A DNA stretch of 63,020 nucleotides from Oleiagrimonas sp036379395. Lineage in GTDB: Bacteria > Pseudomonadota > Gammaproteobacteria > Xanthomonadales > Rhodanobacteraceae. Shown here one piece after another: positions 7,821-14,635 of this stretch. Location: the NCBI GenBank assembly GCA_036379395.1, contig DASVGR010000137.1, forward strand, positions 1 through 63,020. The letters are read 5' to 3'. The position numbers were made by a program, and so were the translations under genes. A model generated the notes under the pieces. The model saw only the letters and a program-made list of their open reading frames with translations, was not told the DNA's origin and did not search any database. The first letter of the stretch is position 1; the number at the start of each line of letters is the position of its first letter.

Positions 7821-8834
7821 TCAAAAGCCTTCAAGCACCAGCTTGCCGATGGCCTTGCCGCTTTCGAGCAGGGCATGGGCTTTTTTGAGGTTGTCGGCGC
7901 GGATGGGCGACCAGGTTTGCGCGAGCGTCGAGCGGATTTTTTTCTGCTCCGTCAGGTTCGCCACCTCGTTCAATATCCGGCCTTGTTCGGCCATGTCGGC
8001 GGTCGCGAACATCGAGCGCGTGAACATCAGCTCCCAATGGACCGAAATGGATTTGGACTTGAAGGGATTGACCACGAAGGCCTCCGGATCGTCGATCAGG
8101 CCGAACCGGCCCTGCGGCGCCAACAGTTGGGCAATCTGGTCCGCGTGACGGTCGGTATGCGTCGTGGAGAAAACGAACGCGGGCGCGCCGATGCCGAGTT
8201 TTGCCACTTCGTCGGCCAGCGGTCGGGAGTGATCCACGACATGGTGTGCGCCCAGATCCAGTGCCCACTGTCGTGTTTCGGGCCGGGACGCGGTCGCGAT
8301 CACGGTCAGGTCGGTCAGCGCGCGGACCAGCTGGATGGCGATGGAGCCGACGCCGCCGGCGCCGCCCACGATGACGATGGCATGGGCCGCGCCCGGAACC
8401 GGCCGGGTGATCATCAGCCGATCGAACAACATTTCCCACGCGGTAAGTGCCGTCAGGGGCAACGCCGCGGCTTCGGCCCAGGTAAGCGTCGTCGGCTTGC
8501 GCCCGACGATGCGCTCGTCGACCAGGTGATATTCGCTGTTGGCGCCGGCCCGGCCGAGCGAGCCGGCGTAAAACACCTCGTCGCCCGGCCGGAAAAGGGT
8601 GACCTTTTCACCGACGGCGACCACTTGTCCGGCGACATCCCAGCCAAGCACTTTCCACTGGCCGGGATCGGCCGACACGCGCTGGCGGATTTTGTAATCC
8701 ACCGGATTGACGGAAATGGCCTTCACGGCAACCAGCAGGTCGTGCCCGCTGGCCGTGGGGGTTTCCAGATGGATGTCGACCAGGGCGTCCCCCCGTTCGA
8801 GCGGGCCGGCTGTCTGGTATCCGACGGCTTTCAT
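7821..8834 (-). CDS. Zinc-type alcohol dehydrogenase-like / quinone oxidoreductase family protein
   Basis: This is a 337-residue medium-chain dehydrogenase/reductase. An N-terminal GroES-like domain (KAISVNPVDYKIRQR, GWDVAGQVVAVG, FRPGDEVFYAG) is followed by a Rossmann NADPH domain with VVGGAGGVGSIAIQLVRAL. The catalytic-zinc cysteine ligands of true alcohol dehydrogenases are missing, so it belongs to the zinc-independent branch that reduces quinones or activated alkenes. It diverges from a HxlR regulator 102 bp away, a classic arrangement for electrophile- or quinone-inducible reductases. Confidence 0.88.
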   Translation of the reverse strand: MKAVGYQTAGPLERGDALVDIHLETPTASGHDLLVAVKAISVNPVDYKIRQRVSADPGQWKVLGWDVAGQVVAVGEKVTLFRPGDEVFYAGSLGRAGANSEYHLVDERIVGRKPTTLTWAEAAALPLTALTAWEMLFDRLMITRPVPGAAHAIVIVGGAGGVGSIAIQLVRALTDLTVIATASRPETRQWALDLGAHHVVDHSRPLADEVAKLGIGAPAFVFSTTHTDRHADQIAQLLAPQGRFGLIDDPEAFVVNPFKSKSISVHWELMFTRSMFATADMAEQGRILNEVANLTEQKKIRSTLAQTWSPIRADNLKKAHALLESGKAIGKLVLEGF

Positions 8835-8890
8835 TGCGATGTGCTCCTGCTGATGACGATGGAGCAGATGCTAAGCTGACAGGCAAATGC

Positions 8891-8905
8891 GTTGCTACGC
8901 ACAAC
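8891..8905. promoter_or_regulatory. Inverted repeat in divergent dehydrogenase/HxlR promoter
   Basis: GTTG-N7-CAAC (8891-8894 and 8902-8905) lies in the 102-bp intergenic region between the divergent reductase and HxlR genes. It is a candidate HxlR operator. The arms are short, so the call is weak. Confidence 0.3.
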
Positions 8906-8936
8906 AAAAGCCCATAGTTACCCAAAGGATACTGTC

Positions 8937-9311
8937 ATGGCCAAGGCTCGCCATTCGCGGTTCGACTGCCATCCGGGCTGTTCGGTGGAAGCGGCAATCA
9001 GCTTGATCGACGGCAAATGGAAGTGCGTCGTGCTGTTTCATTTGACCGGAAAGACCATGCGGTTCAATGAAATACGGCGCCAGATGCCCGAGGTCACCCA
9101 GCGGGTCCTGACCCGGCAATTGCGCGAGCTTGAGGAAGACGGGCTGATTCACCGCGAGGTTTATGCGCAGGTGCCGCCCAAGGTGGAATACAGCATGACC
9201 GAGCTGGGCAAAAGCCTGACGCCGATTCTGCGGGCGCTGAAAACCTGGGGCGACAAGAACATCGGCCGGTTCGGAAAGCCATCTGCGCAATATGAAGATG
9301 CCCGCGCGTGA
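8937..9311 (+). CDS. HxlR-family transcriptional regulator
   Basis: This is a 124-residue winged-helix regulator with the HxlR signature: IDGKWKCVVLFHLTGKTMRFNEIRRQMPEVTQRVLTRQLRELEEDGLI, then the wing YAQVPPKVEYSMTELGKSL. Two cysteines near the start (C11, C15) resemble the thiol switches of quinone- or aldehyde-sensing HxlR members such as YodB. It is divergently transcribed from the dehydrogenase gene and most likely represses both when no electrophile is present. The specific inducer is inferred from context only. Confidence 0.9.
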   Translation: MAKARHSRFDCHPGCSVEAAISLIDGKWKCVVLFHLTGKTMRFNEIRRQMPEVTQRVLTRQLRELEEDGLIHREVYAQVPPKVEYSMTELGKSLTPILRALKTWGDKNIGRFGKPSAQYEDARA

Positions 9312-9328
9312 CCAGTGGTCACGCGGGC
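9300..9328 (+). terminator. Hairpin at the HxlR stop codon
   Basis: CGTGACCA and TGGTCACG pair around a single base, and the stem can be extended with GCCCG / CGGGC with a small bulge. The stop codon is inside the stem and no T-run follows. It probably ends the HxlR transcript. Confidence 0.45.
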
Positions 9329-9391
9329 TGGCGGGCTGTCGCCAAGATGGCGTTTGGGCAGGCTGTTGGGGACGGTCATGCATGCGGTGCC

Positions 9392-9431
9392 GTGCAAAAA
9401 CGTCACTCGAAACCGCCGATTTCACAATTGT
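9392..9431 (+). promoter_or_regulatory. Bipartite box B (candidate XylR operator) upstream of GH3
   Basis: Left half GTGCAAAAA plus CGTCA, then 17 bases counted from the end of the A-run, then GATTTCACAATTGT (9418-9431). It lies 142 bp before the GH3 start codon and in the same orientation. Sister boxes are at 7706, 26772 and 38280. Confidence 0.55.
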
Positions 9432-9572
9432 TCGTGGCGCGGCGGGCAGCTTAGTTTCCTGATGAGGGGTATAACGGTGGAGGCCGTGCCTGCATGGCGC
9501 GCTTGCGTCAGGAGTTCCCGCATGGGGCGATGTTGTCCCGGTGAGCGGGCGGTTTTTCATTGAGGGGGTCGC

Positions 9573-11807
9573 ATGACCGCAACCACGTTGTCTCGTTCGC
9601 TTTTCGCCTCGTCGGCATTTGCCGTTGCTGCTTGCCTGGCTTTCGGGTGTGTGGCGGCACCTGCACAAACCAGCCAGAAGACGTCCAGTCGGCCGTGGAT
9701 GAACACGGCGCTCACGCCCGACCAGCGCGCCGATCTGGTGATCAAGCAGATGACCCTGGACGAGAAGATCCAGCTGGTCCATGGCACCGGCTGGGGCGTG
9801 CTGATTCCGGGTTCGGTGATTCCCGAGGGCACGAATTTCGGCGCCGGATACGTGCCGGGCATCAAGCGGCTGGGCATTCCCGCCATCAATCAGGCCGACT
9901 CGGCCGTTGGCGTGCGCATGGCGGCGTATCAAAGTCGTTACGCGACGCTGCTGCCGTCCACCATTGGCGCCGCGGCCAGCTGGAACCCCAAGGCGGCGTT
10001 CCTGTACGGCGCGGTGATCGGGCGCGAGTTGCGCGACCAGGGTTTCAACATGTCGATCGGCGGCGGTATCGATATCACGCGTGAACCGCGCGACGGGCGC
10101 ACGTTTGAGTACGCCGGTGAAGACCCGCTGCTGGCCGGCACCATGACCGGCAACCTCATCAAGGGCGTGCAGTCGCAGCACGTCATGGGCGACATCAAGC
10201 ATTACGCCTTCAACGACCAGGAAACCGGGCGCATGGTGTATGACGCGCACATCGGCAAGCGCGCGGCGCACGAAAGCGATTTGCTGGCTTTCCGCATCGC
10301 CATCGACATCGGCCATCCTGCCGGCGTGATGTGCGCGTACAACCTGGTCAACGGCGATCACGCCTGCGAAAGCAAGTGGCTGCTGGACGACGTGCTGAAG
10401 AAGGATTTCGGTTTCAAGGGTTTCGTGCTGTCCGACTGGGAAGGCACGCATTCCACGGTCAAGGCGGCGCTGGCCGGGCTGGACATGGAAATGCCCGGTG
10501 ACAAATATTTCGGCAAGGCGCTGAAACAGGCGGTCGAGGACGGCAAGGTGCCGATGGCGCGGCTGGACGACATGGACCACCGCATCCTGCGCAGCATGTT
10601 CGCCAACGGCGTGATCGACCATCCGCCGATGCCGCGCCGCGTGGTCAATCCGTTCCGTGGCCGGCGCGATGCGCAGCACATCGCTGAGCAAAGCATCGTG
10701 CTGCTGAAAAATGCCGGGCAGGTGTTGCCGCTGGATGCCGCCACGGTCAAATCCATCGCCTTGATCGGCTCGCATGCCGACGTGGGCGTGTTGTCTGGCG
10801 GCGGCTCGGCGCAGGTGGATGCGCCCGGGGGCAATGCCGCCGACCCGCATGCCGGTGGCGCGCGCTGGGGCGAGACGGTGTATTTCCCGTCGTCACCGCT
10901 GCGCTATATCCGCCGCCATGCGCCCAAGGCCAAGGTGGCGTTCGACGCGGGAACCGATGTCGCCAAGGCCGTGGCACTGGCGAAGCAATCGCAGGTGGCC
11001 ATCGTGTTCGTCCACCAGCCGATGCATGAAGGCATGGACCGGGCCACGCTGGCGCTGCCGGACAATCAGGACGCGCTGGTCAAGGCGATCGCGGCGGCCA
11101 ATCCGCATACCGTCGTGGTGCTGGAAAACGGCGGCCCGGTGACGATGCCGTGGGCCGATCAGGTCGAGGGCATTGTCGAGGCCTGGTATCCGGGCATTGG
11201 CGGCGCGCAGGCGCTGGCCAATTTGCTGTTCGGCACGGTCGATTTTTCGGCCAAGTTGCCGGTCACGTTCCCGCGCAGTGACAGCCAGTTGCCGCATCCC
11301 GAGGTGACCGGCCTGAACTTGAAACTGGCCAAGCAGGCCGACGGCAGCCAGTCGCGTCCGCCGTTCGATGTCGACTACGCCACGGCCGGCGCGCGCGTGG
11401 GTTACAAGTGGTTCGAGTCGAAGCATTTGAAGCCGCTGTTTCCGTTCGGCTTCGGCCTGTCGTACACGCACTACGCGTACTCGAATCTGTCGGTGGACAA
11501 GGCCGGCAAGACGGCCACTTTGACCATCGTCAACACCGGCAAGCGCGCCGGCACCGAGATTGCGCAGGTGTATGTCGTGTTGCCCAGGGTGGCCGGTGAA
11601 AACTACAAGCACCTGATCGGCTTCAAGCGCGTGGCCTTGGCGCCGGGCCAGTCGAAAACCGTCACGATCGCGCTCAATGCCTTGAGCCAGTCGGTCTACG
11701 ACGTACGGCAGCATCGCCTGGTGCGTCTGCCCGGAACCTACACCGTTTACGCCGGCCCGTCGTCGGCCACGACGCCGTTGCGGGCCAGCTTCACGCTGGC
11801 GAACTAG
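9573..11807 (+). CDS. GH3 beta-glucosidase/xylosidase, exported
   Basis: This is a 744-residue exported enzyme. The signal peptide runs to about residue 32 (CLAFGCVAAPAQ), with GAGGGGG ahead of the ATG. The GH3 N-terminal barrel shows KHYAFNDQE and the nucleophile region GFVLSDWEGTHS (D in SDW). The second alpha/beta domain starts near QSIVLLKNAGQVLPL, and a fibronectin-III-like domain ends the protein. The architecture without PA14 matches periplasmic beta-glucosidases that hydrolyse short gluco- or xylo-oligosaccharides. It heads a three-gene run with two esterases, so they probably act on the same decorated substrate. A candidate XylR box lies 142 bp upstream. Confidence 0.92.
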   Translation: MTATTLSRSLFASSAFAVAACLAFGCVAAPAQTSQKTSSRPWMNTALTPDQRADLVIKQMTLDEKIQLVHGTGWGVLIPGSVIPEGTNFGAGYVPGIKRLGIPAINQADSAVGVRMAAYQSRYATLLPSTIGAAASWNPKAAFLYGAVIGRELRDQGFNMSIGGGIDITREPRDGRTFEYAGEDPLLAGTMTGNLIKGVQSQHVMGDIKHYAFNDQETGRMVYDAHIGKRAAHESDLLAFRIAIDIGHPAGVMCAYNLVNGDHACESKWLLDDVLKKDFGFKGFVLSDWEGTHSTVKAALAGLDMEMPGDKYFGKALKQAVEDGKVPMARLDDMDHRILRSMFANGVIDHPPMPRRVVNPFRGRRDAQHIAEQSIVLLKNAGQVLPLDAATVKSIALIGSHADVGVLSGGGSAQVDAPGGNAADPHAGGARWGETVYFPSSPLRYIRRHAPKAKVAFDAGTDVAKAVALAKQSQVAIVFVHQPMHEGMDRATLALPDNQDALVKAIAAANPHTVVVLENGGPVTMPWADQVEGIVEAWYPGIGGAQALANLLFGTVDFSAKLPVTFPRSDSQLPHPEVTGLNLKLAKQADGSQSRPPFDVDYATAGARVGYKWFESKHLKPLFPFGFGLSYTHYAYSNLSVDKAGKTATLTIVNTGKRAGTEIAQVYVVLPRVAGENYKHLIGFKRVALAPGQSKTVTIALNALSQSVYDVRQHRLVRLPGTYTVYAGPSSATTPLRASFTLAN

Positions 11808-11819
11808 TTTTTCCTCATG

Positions 11820-11849
11820 CATCCCGCATGGACGCGGGATGATCTTTTT
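11820..11849 (+). terminator. Stem-loop with T-run between GH3 and esterase
   Basis: CATCCCGC (11820-11827) pairs with GCGGGATG (11834-11841) across a 6-base loop, followed after three bases by TTTTT. It could end or attenuate GH3 transcripts before the esterase gene. Confidence 0.5.
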
Positions 11850-11867
11850 GAACGGGGAAACGTGAAC

Positions 11868-12851
11868 ATGCTGGCAAGTCTGACAAGCATTGTGCTGGCC
11901 GTGGCGATGGCCATGTCGGGGTCGCCGGCCACGACGGCAAGCCGGTCCGCGAAGGCGACCGCCGCGCGCACGACGGTCATCGATTTGTGGCCGGGCTCGC
12001 CGCCGGCGGGCAGCGGCAAGGGGCCGTCCGTGCCCGAGCACGTCATCGACAAGACGCCGACCAGCGCCGGCTTGCTCAAGGACATCGCCACGCCGCGCAT
12101 CAAGGTGTGGCATCCGGCGCATCCCGATGGCACGGCCGTGCTGGTCATCGGCGGCGGTGGCTATACCGTGATCGCCATGGCGCAGGAATCCCTGCCGCTG
12201 GCGCATTGGCTGTTGCGCCGCGGCGTGACGCCGGTGGTGCTTTATTACCGCTTGCCCAGTGATGGCTGGGCGCCAGTGGCGCCGTTTCAGGATGCGCAGC
12301 GCGCGATGCGCCTGTTGCGCCAACATGCCAAGGCCTGGCACATTGATCCGCGGCACATCGGCGTGGTGGGATTTTCCGCCGGCGGCAATCTGGCCGGGAT
12401 CACGGCGACGCGCTGCCGGCACGATTTTTATGCGCCCGTGGACAAGGCCGATCGGTTTTCCGCGTGCCCCGATTTTGTCGGCCTGATCTATCCGGTCACG
12501 TCGCTGGCCGATGACCACTCCGGCACGCGGGCCCAACTGGCGACGCAGAAAAACGCCGTGGCCGCCTACAGCGTGCAAAAGCACGTGGATGCGCGCACGC
12601 CGCCGATGTTCATCGTGCAGGCGGAGAATGATCCGGTGGTCAATGTGGATGACAGCCTGGCGTTGTTTCGCGTGCTGCATCAATACGGCGTGCCGGCCGA
12701 GTTGCATTTGTTTGCCCGTGGCAAACACGGTTTTGGTCTGGGACGACCGGGTACGCGCAGCGTGCAGTGGCCACGGCTTTTTGCCGGCTGGATGACGCAG
12801 CATGGATGGCTGCCGCCGACTCGTCCGGCGCCGGCGCGATCCACGCCGTGA
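11868..12851 (+). CDS. Alpha/beta hydrolase, acetyl(xylan) esterase-like
   Basis: This is a 327-residue exported hydrolase with signal peptide MLASLTSIVLAVAMAM. The oxyanion-hole region is VLVIGGGGYT, the nucleophile elbow GFSAGG, the acid ENDPVVNVDDS and the histidine GKHGFGLG, as in carbohydrate acetylesterases of the BD-FAE/Axe type. The ATG at 11868 is preferred because GGGGA is 9 bases ahead; a GTG at 11862 is only 3 away. Position between GH3 and a type-B carboxylesterase suggests deacetylation of hemicellulose oligosaccharides. Substrate is inference. Confidence 0.8.
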   Translation: MLASLTSIVLAVAMAMSGSPATTASRSAKATAARTTVIDLWPGSPPAGSGKGPSVPEHVIDKTPTSAGLLKDIATPRIKVWHPAHPDGTAVLVIGGGGYTVIAMAQESLPLAHWLLRRGVTPVVLYYRLPSDGWAPVAPFQDAQRAMRLLRQHAKAWHIDPRHIGVVGFSAGGNLAGITATRCRHDFYAPVDKADRFSACPDFVGLIYPVTSLADDHSGTRAQLATQKNAVAAYSVQKHVDARTPPMFIVQAENDPVVNVDDSLALFRVLHQYGVPAELHLFARGKHGFGLGRPGTRSVQWPRLFAGWMTQHGWLPPTRPAPARSTP

Positions 12852-12944
12852 GCACGTTTCAGCTGCGCTGGAACGACGGTTTGTTGCACTTTGCGGGGCG
12901 CGGAAGCCATGATGGTTTTCGCATCCGGACATGATGGGAGACGC

Positions 12945-14540
12945 ATGATGTTTCGATGGTTTGTCGGTGCCGCCTGTGTCTTGTCGGGTGGCTTGCTGAT
13001 GCTGCCGGCGATGGCGGCACAAAATGTTGCGACGCCCGTGGTGACGGTGCGCGCGGGCCAGTTGTCGGGCGTGCATGATCCGGCCAGCGGGCTGGACGAG
13101 TTCAAGGGCGTCGCCTATGCGGCGCCGCCGGTCGGCGCGCTGCGCTGGAAGCCGCCGCAGCCGGTGAAGCCGTGGCAAGGCGTGCGCAAGGCCGACCGTT
13201 TCGGGCCGCGCTGCATGCAGCGGTCGATCTACGGCGACATGGTGTTCCGCTCCAACGGCATGAGCGAGGATTGCCTGTATCTCAACGTCTGGACGCCGGC
13301 GTTGCAGGCGGGCAAAAAGCTGCCGGTGCTGGTGTATTTCTACGGTGGCGGGTTCATGGCCGGCGACGGCTCGGAGCCGCGCTACGACGGTGCCAGTCTG
13401 GCGCAAAAGGGCATCGTCACCGTCACGGTCAACTACCGGCTGGGCGTGTTCGGTTTTCTGGCGCTGCCGGCCTTGGCGGCAGAGTCGTCCCACCACGCCT
13501 CCGGCAATTACGGCCTGCTCGACCAGGCGGCCGCGTTGCGTTGGGTGCATCGAAATATCGCGGCTTTCGGTGGCAACCCGAACGAGGTCACCATCGGCGG
13601 CGAGTCGGCCGGTTCCATGTCGGTATCGGCTTTGCTGGCTTCGCCCTTGTCGAAAGGCCTTATGCAGCGCGCCATCGGCGAGAGCGGCGCCGTGCTCGGC
13701 AATCTTGCACCGCGTCCGCTGGCCTTGGCCGAGAAGCAGGGCGAGGCGTTCGAGGAACATGTCGGCGCGGATTCGCTGGCGCAATTGCGCGCCATGCCCG
13801 CCGGCAAACTGCTTGCCGCCAGTGGCGACAAGGGCGTGGGCATGTTCGTGCCCGACATCGACGGCTATTTCCTGCCACGCTCGCCGGAGATGATTTATCG
13901 CGCGGGCGACCAGGCGCACGTGCCGCTGCTGGTGGGATCAAATTCGCAGGAAGGCGATTACCCGTCGCTGCTGCAAGGCAAACCGCCAACGCCGGCCAAT
14001 TACCGGGCGGCCGTGGCAAAGCAGTTCGGCAAGCAGGCCGCGCAGGTGTTGCGGCTGTATCCGGGGCAGACCGAGGCCGAGGTGAAGGCGTCGGGCCGGG
14101 CGCTGTCCGGGGACGAGTTCATCGCCTTTGCCACCTGGCAATGGATGCATTTGCAGCGCCAGACTGGCCACGCGCCGGTGTATTACTACTATTTCACCAA
14201 GGCCCGCCCGGCCACGCGTGATGGCAAGACCGGCCCCGGTACGGGCGCGGTGCACAGTGGCGAGATCGAATATGCGCTGGGCAACCTGTCGGGCAATCAC
14301 GTGTATGCGTGGACGGCGGCCGACCGCAGGGTGTCGGCCACGATGGAAGGCTATTTCGCCAACTTCATCAAGACCGGCAGTCCGGACGGTCCTGGTTTGC
14401 CGCACTGGCCGGCCACGGCGGCCAGTGACGGCGGTTTGCTGCGTCAGGTGATCGGCGTCGACACGCACACGAAGGTCGATCGCTCAGCACCGCGCTACGA
14501 GTTTCTGGCACATCATTTCAAGCAAAGCTGGATGCATTGA
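12945..14540 (+). CDS. Carboxylesterase type B, exported
   Basis: This is a 531-residue enzyme with a signal peptide ending PAMAAQ. Family marks are FKGVAYAAPPVGALRWKPP, EDCLYLNVWTP, the oxyanion hole YFYGGGF, nucleophile GESAGS, the acid region GSNSQEGDYPS and histidine GAVHSGEIEY. All three catalytic residues therefore seem present. ATG at 12945 (or 12948) follows GGGAG; longer frames lack a signal peptide at the N-terminus. Type-B esterases in plant-polysaccharide loci often remove acetyl, methyl or feruloyl groups. It is the last gene before a strong bidirectional terminator. Confidence 0.88.
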   Translation: MMFRWFVGAACVLSGGLLMLPAMAAQNVATPVVTVRAGQLSGVHDPASGLDEFKGVAYAAPPVGALRWKPPQPVKPWQGVRKADRFGPRCMQRSIYGDMVFRSNGMSEDCLYLNVWTPALQAGKKLPVLVYFYGGGFMAGDGSEPRYDGASLAQKGIVTVTVNYRLGVFGFLALPALAAESSHHASGNYGLLDQAAALRWVHRNIAAFGGNPNEVTIGGESAGSMSVSALLASPLSKGLMQRAIGESGAVLGNLAPRPLALAEKQGEAFEEHVGADSLAQLRAMPAGKLLAASGDKGVGMFVPDIDGYFLPRSPEMIYRAGDQAHVPLLVGSNSQEGDYPSLLQGKPPTPANYRAAVAKQFGKQAAQVLRLYPGQTEAEVKASGRALSGDEFIAFATWQWMHLQRQTGHAPVYYYYFTKARPATRDGKTGPGTGAVHSGEIEYALGNLSGNHVYAWTAADRRVSATMEGYFANFIKTGSPDGPGLPHWPATAASDGGLLRQVIGVDTHTKVDRSAPRYEFLAHHFKQSWMH

Positions 14541-14573
14541 AGCGCACCCGCCAGCGTGCGGCCGTCCAGATGA

Positions 14574-14610
14574 AAAACGCCCTGCCGGGCAATCCCCGGC
14601 AGGGCGTTTT
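14574..14610. terminator. Bidirectional rho-independent terminator
   Basis: AAAACGCCCTGCCGGG and CCCGGCAGGGCGTTTT form a 16-bp stem around a short loop. The A-run and T-run make it work in both directions, between the convergent carboxylesterase and GH3 genes. Confidence 0.9.
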
Positions 14611-14635
14611 GTCATGCCTGCGTGCCGACCGGTTG

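Noticed and set aside
12908..12938. Direct repeat catgatgg before the carboxylesterase start
   Set aside because: Only 8 bases long and beside the ribosome-binding site; it is likely chance.
10893..13919. 1008-codon open frame antisense to GH3, esterase and carboxylesterase genes
   Set aside because: It spans three real plus-strand genes with clear motifs and ribosome-binding sites, so it is a shadow.
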